Assembly (NCBI GenBank): GCA_964017155.1
Contig: OZ024862.1
Location: 35,991,390-36,055,389 of the forward strand
DNA from: Oasisia sp. SBJ-2009
Taxonomy: Eukaryota > Annelida > Polychaeta > Sabellida > Siboglinidae
Reading direction: 5' to 3'
DNA: 64,000 nucleotides
The first letter of the stretch is position 1. Every line of letters starts with the position of its first letter. Under the pieces are notes generated by a model. That model was not told where the DNA came from and did not search any database. It saw only the letters and a program-made list of their open reading frames with translations. The position numbers were made by a program, and so were the translations under genes. Shown in pieces: positions 23,501 to 34,438 of this stretch.

Positions 23501-24109
23501 AGTAACAAATTGTAGTGCATTTTATTTGTGCAGAATATTGTCAATAATTATCTATAATTTATGACAATTTTCTTGTAGGCCTATTGAACGAAAACATAAT
23601 TATGCAAATCAAAATATATTACAATCTTTGATGTATTTATTTGTTTCTTTGTTTCTATAGGAGCAGGAGGAGGCACAGCAAGTTTCTGCCTTGCGTATCC
23701 TTTCTGCTTACAAATGCCTGGAATAATATAGCATTATAATACCAGCAAAAAACGCATGCGAGATGCTATGCAGGAATATTGGGTCAAATGGACAGGGTCA
23801 AAATGAGGTTCTTTAAATAAGTGAAAACATTTTGGACCTATATTATCTGTAGTATATAACATTGTTCATATAATAATAATAATAATATAATTTATTTGTA
23901 TAGCGCCCGAATCAATATTATTGTTCTCAGGCGCTTCACATAAATGTACAAATAGTAGCTAAAATTGGGTGATAAATGATTACTAAAATAGATATTGTAT
24001 GTATATATAGATGATAAAATATTATTAAGGTAAATAAACTTATATATACATATATACATATATACATATATACATATATACATATATACATATATACATA
24101 TATACATAT

Positions 24110-24154
<45 letters not shown>

Positions 24155-24960
24155 TACACATGAACACTATAAATATAAGCCTATACATGAAACAATAAAA
24201 TAGCACAGTCGTTACATTACTTAATATTCTTCAGTATGCTAAAATAAAATAAATTTAAATAAAAAGTATATGATTAAAATAATAATAATAATAATAACAT
24301 AGCTAATCAATCATAAAAACTATCATACTAAAATGCTAATAATGATACTAATTGCGTAATAAAAATTGTATAACTTATTGATAAATGTATGTCATTAAAG
24401 TCCACATTATCACGTCACAGAAACGCTAATCTAAAAAGGTGTGTCTTTAGAAGTGTTTTATACTGTGGCTGTGTCTTTGACTTACCCTGTTTACTGGGAT
24501 TCAGCAACTTTTCATACTTAACAGTTATTTTCTGAAAGACATATAAAAAAATTGTATTACCAATGATACCATCGGTAATAGTTACAATCATTAAGAAGTG
24601 AAAAAATCACAAGACACGTTTATGGGTACTCCCCTTGTTTGAGAGGATCAGATAACTAATGGTGCATTTGACCACTGCTTAAAATATGGCTGCCTGTCAT
24701 CTTTTTGGTATCCACATCTTGGCAATGTTGGGACCCTCATTTTTTTGTAGTTTACAAAAATACTTGCCAGTATAATATATATGTAATAGTAATTTAGATA
24801 AACCAGAGACCACGTACAAATGTGTCCTTTGCGGCAGAGACTGCTACTCCCACATTGGACTTTATAGCCACAAACAACGTTGCGCCAACCGAGCAACCTG
24901 AGGATGTACTCCATGTTCAACCCTGACCGATGGATGCCTATGATGATGATGAATTTATAG

Positions 24961-24991
<31 letters not shown>

Positions 24992-26120
24992 GTTAGTATC
25001 ATATCTGTTTCAATGAGTACTTCTGCAGCAGTCCATTGTGACTTCACCCGCGGTGATTTATTATTGTGACCTTGACCTACACCTGCAGCATGGCTATACT
25101 GAACCTGCTCTTCAAGCCTCTCTCCAGTTTTGTGTTGTATCGGCTGTACCAGGAGCGAGGGGGGAACTATTCTGATCTCAACATTCCCGGATTGCCCGAC
25201 TTTGGTCTTGGAGGGGTGCCTGGGCAGAGTGAGTACAGTGGTAAAAATTAAACTCCTCAGTCATTGCAGTTGGTATCTATGGATATACACACACACACAC
25301 ACACTCATATATATATACATACATATATAAAATTATATCCAGGATAGGTTATATGGCTATCAGAGATTGTTTTAAATGTTATGGTTTTGAAAACAATATA
25401 TAATTGGAATTGTGTAACATTTGTACTTCTTTAACTGCCAGTTCACCTTTTATTGAATATAATTATTGTTCATGGCTCCAAGAATGGTTTATTGTATGAT
25501 TTAATTAACTTACTTTGGAGCAAGTATTTGTCGATAAGTACAACGTTTCGACACCTCAGCTACGGGCCTTGTTCACTGCCGTCTACAACCAAATTATTCC
25601 GTCGAAATCTGAGCCAACACACGTGACATCAGTATGTGAACAAGGCCCGTAGCTGATGGGTCGAAACGTTGTACTCATCGACAAATATTTGCTCCAAAGT
25701 AAGTTAAATTATACAATAGTTCACCTTTTTTCTTGTGATGTTGCTATCTGATCAGTTGAGGAACGTTTGCTTTAGTTCGGACCAGTCTTAAAGCTGTTGT
25801 ACACAGAACAAGTAGCAGTGGTCGACTTTCTAAAAATCAATAACGCTGTGAATTCTTACTGATATTGTGGGTAAAATGTTTGCATCTGAGACGGATAGTA
25901 TATTGTGGTTATAGCATAACAAACGTACATACGCTAGTTTGAGTATCGTTCGGTATGACACACCTGGTTTATAAATAACCCACGTTATGTTGCAGATCGC
26001 TATCAAGGTCCAGGAGGGTATCAAAACCCAAATCAGTCGGCGCCCCCAGGGGTCATTGAGACACCTACACCTCACTCAATGTTTGACCAATCGCCCCCGC
26101 AAGCACCACCCCCTAAGTGA
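20590..26120 (+). CDS. AGTRAP: AGTRAP homologue, multipass membrane protein (7 exons)
   Basis: Spliced gene; coding exons are 20590-20619, 21834-21868, 22216-22324, 23211-23274, 23661-23694, 25089-25228 and 25996-26120. All junctions are GT-AG, phases agree, total 537 nt, 178 residues (human 159). The start ACCATGG has a good Kozak context; exon 1 [10 protein letters not shown] parallels the human N-terminus and splice point. Landmarks: [14 protein letters not shown] (TM1), [20 protein letters not shown] (TM2), [12 protein letters not shown] (TM3), and [20 protein letters not shown] then QERGG, nearly the family signature MAILSLLLKPLS...YRERGG. The tail is Pro/Gln/Gly-rich ([15 protein letters not shown]) and longer than in vertebrates. 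Family knowledge: vertebrate AGTRAP binds the cytoplasmic tail of the AT1 angiotensin receptor and promotes its internalisation; the partner in an invertebrate is unknown. Introns carry a SINE, a MITE and LINE tails. Confidence 0.92.
21031..21365 (+). mobile_element. tRNA-derived SINE
   Basis: The head shows RNA polymerase III boxes: A box TGGCTCAGGGG (21039-21049) and B box GGTTCGAATCC (21081-21091). A conserved body follows (CTTGGGCAAGTTGTTTCACT, then an AATGAGTACCTGG block) and a 3' part with GAGCAGTCCTGTGG and GCGCTATATAAAA, ending T-rich. It lies sense in AGTRAP intron 1. A truncated relative is at 41918-42090. Confidence 0.8.
22698..22746 (+). pseudogene. Exon-4-like segment of the AGTRAP homologue
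   Basis: After an acceptor TTTCTTTGCAG the sequence reads [16 protein letters not shown], resembling exon 4 ([16 protein letters not shown]) and the human third membrane segment. A weak donor GTGCAA at 22747 would keep the phase of the real exon. The surrounding text GTGATGGACATCATC (near 22790) also echoes exon 4. It may be a decayed tandem copy or an alternative exon. Confidence 0.4.
22868..23118. mobile_element. MITE family P1, copy 1
   Basis: Ends GGCCTCACCCA and inverse TGGGTGAGGCC. The right part contains ACCCATCCAAATGATGGGTA. A related sequence lies near 42637-42700 (ACCCATCATTTGGACGGGTA). No clear TSD was seen. It lies in AGTRAP intron 3. Confidence 0.55.
23878..24240 (-). mobile_element. 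LINE 3' end, truncated, antisense
   Basis: Read on the minus strand it ends GCGCCTGAGAACAATAATAT, then TCGGGCGCTATACAAATAAA and a (ATT)n tail. The upstream part with TTTCATGTATAGGCTTAT is shared with the plus-strand copy at 56390-56540. A (TATACA)n and (TA)n tract (24045-24152) lies inside. It is in AGTRAP intron 5. LINE assignment is inference from tail and truncation. Confidence 0.6.
24816..24956 (+). mobile_element. LINE 3' end with C2H2 zinc-finger remnant
   Basis: A plus-strand reading [20 protein letters not shown] is the C-terminal zinc finger found in many RTE-type LINE ORFs, followed by a short (GAT)n tail at 24939-24952. The 5' part is missing. It lies in AGTRAP intron 5. Confidence 0.6.
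25497..25715. mobile_element. Fold-back element, about 220 bp
   Basis: Arms of about 78 bp at 25497-25580 and 25632-25715 pair as a hairpin with about 52 nt between. Shared text includes ACTTACTTTGGAGCAA, TACAACGTTTCGAC and TACGGGCCTTGTTCAC. No ORF is present. It lies in AGTRAP intron 6. Confidence 0.75.
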
Positions 26121-26789
26121 AAGCTGTTCCAAGTGTATACTACCATGGAATGATAACGAGGTTGGGTCCTGTTGAAAACTTGAGATTGACTGACCATCTT
26201 GAAAATGTGATACACTGTGATGTGAAAGCGAGTTCTTCCGTTTGGATTTATTGTAAGATTGATTATGTTATTCCAGAATTATTTTAATATGTAACTTGTT
26301 TTTTTGTTTATGAAGTACTGTCTCTATCTGCTTGTAAAACCAGTTTGCTTCCATGATTTTCTGTTGTGTGTCTTCTCTAACCTGTTCATTCAATGTAATT
26401 TTTTTATTTGTGTGCAAGATTTACATTATTCAGTATCTGACAAACTTCATATGGTCACATACATATACATGTACCAGTATATATAACAGTTCAAAATATT
26501 TCACAATTATTGTTAATTTTAATTAGAGGAATTTTGTTTGTTTGTTTTGTTCTAAGCTACACAAGATGTTATAATTTTGAATATTCACTTTTGTCCTGTA
26601 TCAATGCCTTATCTCTAAAGAATATTACTAATTTAATTATGTAGTATGTCAGGTTTTTAATACACTAATCATGACCATTTTATATTGTGCAAAGCATGAT
26701 TATTGGTTTTTGATAACCTGACACATTTGTAGGACTGAAAATACCAACTGTGTGAGATTTGTTTGCCTGGACAGACCAGAAACTGGGAT

Positions 26790-26795
26790 AATAAA
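26790..26795 (+). terminator. AGTRAP: Candidate poly(A) signal of the AGTRAP homologue
   Basis: AATAAA 670 nt after the stop codon, just before the AKR duplication unit begins at 26866. The interval 26121-26865 has no other feature and is probably 3' UTR. Confidence 0.35.
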
Positions 26796-27867
26796 ATTAA
26801 ATTTTAGCATTTATGGTAACCAAAGAGAATGTCCAAAGAGAGATGTGCATTTAAGTGAAGGTGTCACTCTGGAAAGCAAATGATACTTTCCAGTTAACAT
26901 ACACATGTAGAACATTTATGTAGGGGATTGGTTTAGTGCAGTTGTTTGGAAAAGTGACTACCCCGGGGGGTAGACACCGAAATTTCCTTGTTTCTGTGGG
27001 TTCAGTCACTGTCTTGGACTACCTTACTGCTTATGGTCTACAAACTAGTGATGTATTTCATAAATAATGCCATAAGTCTGTTGGACCGTCGGCTCAGACT
27101 AAAAATGCCGACTAGTAATTTCACTTTTGATATGCACGCCTTTCTTGAGGGTTTTTCTCCTAGCTGAGAGAACTGAGTACGACGCACTCTCACCCAGATG
27201 TCCTTGAATTGGTTTTCTAATAACGCTAGTTTATTATGAGAATAATTGTTCTGTTAGCACAAATGAGTGGTCGCCTTCTAATGCTTGATATGGGATATAT
27301 ATACACAATAAATCCATTATTGTACGGTACAAGATTTCACTCCAAAAATATAATATGCATAGAATTATCGAGTCAATGAAAAAAATAGCCAGCCGTTTTC
27401 CAATGTTTACACTTGTCTGTGATATTATGAAGATAATAAATAATTTCAGTGTTAGGTCTGAGTGAGAAATGTCAAGACTTTACCAGAAGCAACAAAACAG
27501 TTAGGATGGTGTTCTGGTGTACTCTGCGTTAGAGAGCGATGCCAATAAATTGTTGAACAATGCCACTCATTGTTACCTGTACTTATTATGTATATATAAT
27601 TATATATATATACATAGTATAATTTAAATAGAACAAAGTCATGCATATATAAAATGCCACAATGTCATTCAAACTGCCAAAGTGTAAACCCAAATGTTTA
27701 ATTGCAATATGACTTATTATGGAATTGGATTTAAAGCGTGTTGGAATTTAAATGGCCCTCGCGTTACCATATTGCAATGATCATGGTATGTATGTGATCT
27801 TACTGATTACTTGTTTATACAGACAACTGACATTTCTATTAAAATAACTAAACAGATCTACATAGTA

Positions 27868-28209
27868 CAGGGTTGGCAGTGATTTAATCAAATTGATTAA
27901 ATCATTGATTTAATCAACTTGAAAGAATCAAGACATTGATTTTTTCAGATCATCTTAAATTTATACTTACGTTACGTGCTACTACCAGTTGATTTAACTG
28001 TATGTATTTTAAAATAAAGTTTAAATTTGTACATAACAACTTTGCTTTAATTCTTTAGAAATGCTAAGAATGAAATGTTCAGCCTATTGGGTATATTATG
28101 ATATTCCACTTTTATTTATTTTTTCCGAATTACATATTATTTCTTATGATTGTCGAGAATGTTGAAAAAATCAATGTAGTAAAAAAAATCATGATTTTTT
28201 CCAACCCTG
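27868..28209. mobile_element. hAT-type MITE, 342 bp
   Basis: Ends CAGGGTTGG and inverse CCAACCCTG, with 8-bp TSD ACATAGTA (27860-27867 and 28210-28217). The duplicated unit keeps the empty site, a single ACATAGTA at 30951-30958. The interior is AT-rich without an ORF. Confidence 0.9.
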
Positions 28210-28314
28210 ACATAGTATGATTTCCATGTTTCTAGTGTTGTAAATAATACACAAATTACCGTTTTGCAATAGCTGTATTATTTTCCCAAAAAGTATTGTC
28301 ATCTTTAGTAAGAT

Positions 28315-28320
28315 TTTATT
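28315..28320 (-). terminator. Candidate poly(A) signal, AKR copy 1
   Basis: AATAAA on the minus strand about 100 nt past the stop; the same site is kept in copy 2 at 31056-31061. Confidence 0.5.
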
Positions 28321-28418
28321 TGTAGTATCTTGTACATGTAAACAGACATGTACTAATTGACAGATACAACATGTCATCATATGAAACAGCCAAGGATTCT
28401 GCATATATGTTAAAAATC

Positions 28419-29384
28419 TCAAAAATTCTCAAAATATTCTGGATGATTTTTGAACCACTCAAATCGCATAAACTTTCGGTTTCGATTCAATGCACGGAGT
28501 CGATCCATTTCAACATCTCCTAATGTGACGTCAACAGCCTGCAGATTCTCAGCAATTCTCTCTGGATGCACACTTTTTGGCAGTGGTATAACACTGATCT
28601 CCATCAAGAACCTCAGCGCAATTTGCGCTGGTGTGCGTCCCAGTTGTTTAGCAATATCCCCGACCACCGGGTCATTAAGCAAATCAGGATCGCCCTCATG
28701 TCTGTATTTATCGGCTCGAGCAGGTGAACCCAAAGGACAGTATCCAGTCACCACAATGCCTCGCTGCTGACAGTAAGACCTTAGGGCCTGCTGTTGCAGA
28801 TAGACATGGCACTCCAGCTGCAGATTTGCAGGTTTTATTTCCGTTTTCTCCCAGATGCGTTCAATCTGCTGTTGGGTAAAGTTTGACAATCCGATGCTAT
28901 GAACAAGTCCTTCGCGAACAAGAACTTCTAACGCATGCCATGTTGCCAGAATATCAACATCGGCAAAGTTTGCATCTGTTAGCATCTGCCCAGGGGGTAT
29001 GTTGTGTAATTCTTTACACGCCCACGGCACATGCACCAGAACCAGATCAAGGTATTCCAGCTGCAGTAGATCGAGTGAATCCTGAACAGATGACTTGACA
29101 TCCTTTTCACCCATGTGATATAGCGGCAACTTTGTAGTCACAAATAAGTTGTTTCTCTTAATCTTCCCACTGCGTATCTGTTTGTCCAGAACCTTCCCGA
29201 TGTCTGCTTCATTACCGTATAAACGTGCTGTGTCTATGTGTCTATAGCCAATGTCTAGAGCATATTCTACAGCAGTTTGTAACAAATCTCCGTTAGCCTG
29301 GGCTGTGCCCAGAGCCATAGACGACATCATTCTTCCGTTGTTGAGACGTACATCAGCACACGAAGCTACGACCGAATGCTGCAT
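28419..29384 (-). CDS. Aldo-keto reductase, AKR1-type, copy 1
   Basis: Intronless, 321 residues from the ATG at 29384, the usual AKR1 size. The catalytic tetrad is visible: D51 and Y56 in HIDTARLYGNE, K85 in VTTKLP, H118 in LVLVHVPW, matching AKR1 numbering (50/55/84/117) offset by one. The NADP(H) motif IPLPKSVHPERIAEN is present near the C-terminus, and IGLSNF mid-protein. Family role: NADPH-dependent reduction of carbonyl substrates in the cytosol; the substrate cannot be told. The open frame extends to 29471 through a hydrophobic stretch, but that part looks like an intron polypyrimidine tract ending TTGTTTCAG, so I start at MQHSVVAS. An upstream non-coding exon is likely. Confidence 0.88.
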   Translation of the reverse strand: MQHSVVASCADVRLNNGRMMSSMALGTAQANGDLLQTAVEYALDIGYRHIDTARLYGNEADIGKVLDKQIRSGKIKRNNLFVTTKLPLYHMGEKDVKSSVQDSLDLLQLEYLDLVLVHVPWACKELHNIPPGQMLTDANFADVDILATWHALEVLVREGLVHSIGLSNFTQQQIERIWEKTEIKPANLQLECHVYLQQQALRSYCQQRGIVVTGYCPLGSPARADKYRHEGDPDLLNDPVVGDIAKQLGRTPAQIALRFLMEISVIPLPKSVHPERIAENLQAVDVTLGDVEMDRLRALNRNRKFMRFEWFKNHPEYFENF

Positions 29385-29909
29385 CGCGATGTGTGTCTGT
29401 TTGTTGCACCCTGAAACAACAATAAAAATTATTAATAAAAATAAAACAAGAAAAATGACAATGTGAATCATATTCAGAAATCCAGAATGCTGATTTTTTT
29501 TTCGTTACTTACGAGTTATGGTAATTGATTACAGTCAAATTGTTTCATTTAGTCTAGCTAGGTGGTTATCTGAAACAATTGTAATTTTAGTAATTACAGA
29601 AAACTGGGAAAATTCGCCCGGTGACAGCGTAATCACAAATCCACATATTATCGCTCAAAAAACGGACCGACACTGCTAGCCTTAAGTTAAGACAGTAAGT
29701 GAGTTTGTCAAAGGCGTTTTTATCATTAGGCATCTGCACGTGTTTCACCTTATTTTGATATGCTCTGATATGGTGGGCTGTCTTCTGTGGCCATGCAGTT
29801 ATAATCTTCGCCAGCTGGATCAACTTCCAATAAATAGACTGAAAGCTGAAATTTTTGCTCTACACATTTCGTATACGTACACAAGTAGTTAGTCTAGTTA
29901 ACTAAACAT

Positions 29910-29954
29910 AGCCTCGGTTACCCAGGCTCCGTGAGGTGACAGCACTCAACTCTG
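29910..29954. mobile_element. MITE M9 fragment at the duplication junction
   Basis: Begins TAGCCTCGGTTACCC and stops at CAACTCT, where unit 2 of the duplication begins. The same flank plus a longer copy lies at 46145. Confidence 0.75.
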
Positions 29955-31151
29955 TCATTCTGGAAAGCAAATTATAATTTCCGGTTAACATACGTATGTA
30001 GAACAGACATTTATGAAGGAGGATTGGCGTAGTGCAGTTGTTTGGAAAAGACTTCAAAAGTGACTAGGCAACAAAGTCTCCTTGCCTGTGTGGGTTCAGT
30101 AACTTTCTTGGACTACCTTACTGTTTTTATGGTCTACAAACTAGTGATGTATCTCACAAATAATACAATCACCCAGATGTCCTTAGATTGGTTTTGTAAT
30201 AACACTAGTTTATTATCAGAATAATTGTTTTAGCACAAATGAGACTTCTGATGCTTGATATAGGATATATATACACAATAAATCCGTTATAGTACGGCAC
30301 AATATTTCACTCCAAACATTTAATATGCATAGAATTATTGACAGTCAATGAAAAGGTGTCCAACCGTTTTCCAATGTTTACACTTGTCTGTGATATTATG
30401 AAGATTATAAATAATTTCACTTTTATATCTGAGTGAGAAATATCAAAAGACTTAATTAGGAATATCTGAATAAGTTGGCGTCTGCTTTGCCCCAGCTTGA
30501 CTTAATTACCAGCCAGATGCAATATGATCGTTACCAAAAGCAACAAAATAGTCAGTATGGTGTTCTGATGTACTCTGCATTAGAGAGCGATGCCAATAAA
30601 TTATTGAACAATGCCACTCATTGTTAATTACCTGTATTTATTATGTACAGTGTACATGGGTATATATAATTATATATACATAGTATAATTTAAATAGCAC
30701 AAAGTTATGCATATATAAAATGCCACAATGTCATTCAAACTGCCAAAGTGTAAATCCAAATATGTTTAATTGCAATACGACTTATTATGGAATTGGATTT
30801 AAAGTGTGTTGGAATCATCTAACTCTGTGGTTGGAATTGAAATGGCGCTCGCGTTACCATATTGTAATGATCATGGTATGTATGTGATCTTACTGATCTA
30901 CTTGTTTATACACACAACTGACATTTCTATCAAAATAATTAAACAGATCTACATAGTATGATTTCCATGTTTCTACTGTTGTAAATATTACACAAATTAC
31001 TGTTTTGCAATAGCTGTATTATTTTCCCAAAATGTATTGTCATTTTTATGAAGATTTTATTTGTAGTGTCTTATATATAATGTAAACAGACATATACTAA
31101 TTGACAGATACAACATGTCATCATATGAAACAGCCAAGGATTCTGCATATG

Positions 31152-32123
31152 TTAAAAAAAATCATTCTCAAAAAATTCTGGATGACTCTTGAACCACTCA
31201 AATCGCATAAACCTCCGGTTTCGATTCAATGCGCGGAGTTGGTCTATTTCAACATTTCCTAATTTGACGTCAACAGCCTGCAGGTTCTCGGCAATTCTCT
31301 CTGGATGCACACTTTTTGGCAGTGGTATAACATTGATCTCCATCAAGAACCTCAGCACAATTTGCGCTGGTGTGCATCCAACTTGTTTAGCAATATCCCC
31401 GACCACCGGGTCATTAAGCAAATCAGGATCGCCCTCATGTCTGTATTTATCGGCTCGAGCAGGTGAACCCAAAGGACAGTATCCAGTCACCACAATGCCT
31501 CGCTGCTGACAGTAAGACCGCAGTGCCTCCTGCTGCAGATAGACATGGCATTCGAGCTGCAGATTTGCAGGTTTTATTTCCGCTTTCTCCCAGATGCGTT
31601 CAATCTGCTGTTGGGTGAAGTTTGACAATCCGATGCTACGAACAAGTCCTTCGCGAACTAGAACTTCTAACGCATGCCATGTTGCCACAATATCAAGATG
31701 AGCAAAGTTTGCATCTGTTAGCATCTGCCCAGGGGGTATGTTGTGTATTTGTTTACACGCCCACGGCACATGCACCAGAACCAGATCAAGGTATTCCAGC
31801 TGCAGTAGATCGAGTGAATCCTGAACAGATGACTTGACATCCTTTTCACCCATGTGATATAGCGGCAACTTTGTAGTCACAAATAAGTTGTTTCTCTTAA
31901 TCTTCCCACTGCGTATCTGTTTGTCCAGAACCTTCCCGATGTCTGCTTCATTACCGTATACACGTGCCGTGTCTATGTGTCTATAGCCAATGTCTAGAGC
32001 ATATTCTATAGCAGTTTGTAACAAATCTCCCTTAGCCTGGGCTGTGCCCAGAGCCATAGATGGCATCATTTTTCCGTTGTTGAGACGTACATCAGCACAC
32101 GAAGCTACGACCGAATGCTGCAT
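31152..32123 (-). CDS. Aldo-keto reductase, AKR1-type, copy 2
   Basis: Intronless, 323 residues from the ATG at 32123 and closely similar to copy 1. All four catalytic residues (in HIDTARVYGNE, VTTKLP and LVLVHVPW) and the cofactor motif LPKSVHPERIAEN are kept. The C-terminus is two residues longer (FFENDFF against YFENF). A 2-bp deletion relative to copy 1 lies just upstream of the ATG and puts the upstream hydrophobic frame out of register, which supports the shorter start. The region upstream is separated from its original flank by 13.5 kb of transposons, so expression may differ from copy 1. Confidence 0.87.
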   Translation of the reverse strand: MQHSVVASCADVRLNNGKMMPSMALGTAQAKGDLLQTAIEYALDIGYRHIDTARVYGNEADIGKVLDKQIRSGKIKRNNLFVTTKLPLYHMGEKDVKSSVQDSLDLLQLEYLDLVLVHVPWACKQIHNIPPGQMLTDANFAHLDIVATWHALEVLVREGLVRSIGLSNFTQQQIERIWEKAEIKPANLQLECHVYLQQEALRSYCQQRGIVVTGYCPLGSPARADKYRHEGDPDLLNDPVVGDIAKQVGCTPAQIVLRFLMEINVIPLPKSVHPERIAENLQAVDVKLGNVEIDQLRALNRNRRFMRFEWFKSHPEFFENDFF

Positions 32124-32870
32124 CGCGACGTGTGTGTTTGTTGCACCCTGAAACACCAATAAAAATTATTAATAAAAATAATACTAGAAAAATGACATTG
32201 ACAATGTGAATTAGTGCTGGTTCGATACCAAAAATATCGAAGTATCGCGATACTTGCGAAAGTTCGATACCGATATTTAGTGGTATCACGATACTTCGAT
32301 ATTTTTGGTATCGAACGCCCACTATTCGATACCTTCGATACCTTCGATACCTTCGATACCTTCGATACTCGACATCGAGTCCATTCGACGAAGTCGATGC
32401 GAAGGCGCAACATCGCTGTTGATGACGACGTTGTTTACGGGAGCTATCACTACAGCGCTTCGCAGCCTAAATTGACTTAGGCGTGGTTGTTTAAAAAATA
32501 ATATAACATAAAATGTGAATTGTTTTCTAAAACTTTATTGTAGAATTAGTCTCTATAATAACAGTTTTCTGTGTGCTATCCTCGCGTAGGTCAGACTTCG
32601 CATAGCCTCGTTACCCAAACCAAGGTGCGTATGTGACGCTCTCGTTTGGTGGCAGTACCATGCCATCTTTCTCCCTACTTTATTTACGGTTACGCGTACA
32701 CAAACACACATCCTATAGTATTTGTATAGAGTGTTTATTGCACGCACTAGTATTTATGAAACTAGTTTAATAATAATATTATTAATATAAATATTTATTC
32801 GAGCGCGATGCGGAGGTTATGTTTATCCGGGTTCCGTTTGGTGGCGCCACCATTTCATTTCCCGTACACA

Positions 32871-33035
32871 ATGCCCACAACCAAGGCGAACGACAACAAG
32901 TCGCAACGTTCATCGCTAATAATTTGGCAGTTTTCCAACAAAGAGTGTCTGCTGTGCTAGAGGCGTCTCAAAGATAGTGGGGGAAATACATCGAATTTAA
33001 CGAAACATGTCACCATTCAAGAAGCTACCAAAACG
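32871..33035 (+). pseudogene. BED zinc-finger remnant of a hAT transposase
   Basis: From ATG 32871 the frame reads SLIIWQFSNKECLLC, then an in-frame TAG (32958-32960), then RRLKDSGGNTSNLTKHV. The W, C-x2-C and TSNLxxH features are those of BED fingers in hAT/ZBED transposases. The rest of the transposase is missing, apart from a possible acidic tail reading EPEVEEETDRF near 39315. Confidence 0.6.
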
Positions 33036-33100
33036 TGATGATCGACTTTCGTCGTATGGCGTCGTCGACGTCGTGGACAACGTCGCATTGCCATTGGCCA

Positions 33101-33695
33101 TAGCCTCGGTTACCCAGACTCCGTGAGGTGGCAGCACTTTTAAGCCCCCTCAACTACGCCTGGGACAGTATATATGCTTAAGTTTCTACATCCGGGCAGC
33201 CTTACCCCAGAATAGGGTAGAGACGCTGATTGGCTCTCAGGCCAACTATGAAATAAAAATTTAAATAACGATATAGTTTTACAAGATAATAATATCATTT
33301 GAAAAGTATTCACCATTGAACTTATATTAACACAACAGTAAGTAAAAATTCAAATTTACCGTTGTTTATAAAATAAGAATTACGGCAGGATTAACCAGTA
33401 TCCGTGAGGTGGCAGCATTGTCTAGCCCGACACGGATAGCATACAAATTAAATAAGGAAACCTTTTGATCAAATAATGCTGTATTATAAAAACTATTAAA
33501 AATTAAACTTATATTAACCCAAAATAAATAGAAATACAAATTTGCAGTTGTTTATAAAAAAAATATTACGGCAGTGTCCGTGAGGTGGCAGCATTTTATA
33601 GATCACGCGGATACCAAACAAAAGCCGGCAAATGTCACCAGACTGTCTTCTCGGCGTAGTTCCGCAGCCGACCGACAGTCGGTTAAGCGAGACTA
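33101..33695. mobile_element. MITE family M9, copy 2 (595 bp)
   Basis: Starts TAGCCTCGGTTACCC and ends GGTTAAGCGAGACTA. A perfect 9-bp TSD CATTGGCCA is present (33092-33100 and 33696-33704). CCGTGAGGTGGCAGCA-type units occur three times, so this copy is longer than copy 1. It is inserted in the hAT element. Confidence 0.85.
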
Positions 33696-34229
33696 CATTG
33701 GCCATTGACTCGAGAACGTATTTTATCGAAATATTCGACAGTGAGCGAGCAATGAACATCTAGTTACAGTCGAAGCGAATCGCCATCGGTTGCCGAATCT
33801 ACTAAGTAACTGCGGCAAACATCGCCAAGAAGTGACATACACGACGTGACTGATTAACGATGACGATGTGCTTACTGCATCTTAGTCCAGTGGCACAGTC
33901 CGATTTTTTCTCAGAACCTTGCATTGTCTGGTAACAATCGTTTCTTTGCATTTTTGAGTACTCTAGACCATGTAGTTCAAGAATCCATTGGGTGTAATGA
34001 TTACCCCCGCTTGGCATTTTCATAATTCAAGATGGCCGCCAAATCACATTATTGGCTATAACTTTTGAACCATACCACATAGAATCATAATTTTGGTATA
34101 TAGGATATGGTTTTTGGGGTCAATTAATCCCTTTCTGGTGTTCAAATAATCATTCAACCACCCCACATGGTCAAAATCTTAGAATGCAGCTAATATGGCG
34201 ATCAAAATTATGAAAATGTTGGTAGAATT

Positions 34230-34438
34230 TTAGAACTATACCACATATAATATCGATTTTGTAAATACATATTCAACAGTTTCTTTTTATTGTTTCAGAT
34301 AGTCATGGCTGCTGAGGAGGAGTGTTTCTTCATTTAGAACTATACCACATATAATATCCATTTTGTATATACATATTCAACAGTTTCTTTTTATTGTTTC
34401 AGATAGTCATGGCTGCTGAGGAGGAGTGTTTCTTCAAT
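34230..34438 (+). repeat. 104-bp tandem duplication over the transposase start
   Basis: 34231-34334 and 34335-34438 repeat with period 104, including a TTGTTTCAG acceptor-like site and ATGGCTGCTGAGGAGGAGTG. The first copy runs into a TAG at once (FFI then stop); the second leads into the long frame. Confidence 0.85.

Larger units (their letters stand above)
26866..29954. repeat. Tandem segmental duplication, unit 1 (AKR copy 1)
   Basis: Aligns with unit 2 from GTCACTCTGGAAAGC (26866) against GTCATTCTGGAAAGC (29955) through the AKR gene and about 500 bp upstream of it. The right edge lies inside a M9 MITE, at AACTCT, where unit 2 starts. The 342-bp hAT MITE at 27868-28209 is present only here. 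Confidence 0.85.

Noticed and set aside
28450..31837. Plus-strand ORFs of 71-106 codons in both AKR copies
   Set aside because: Antisense shadows of the aldo-keto reductases; conserved in both only because the duplication is recent.
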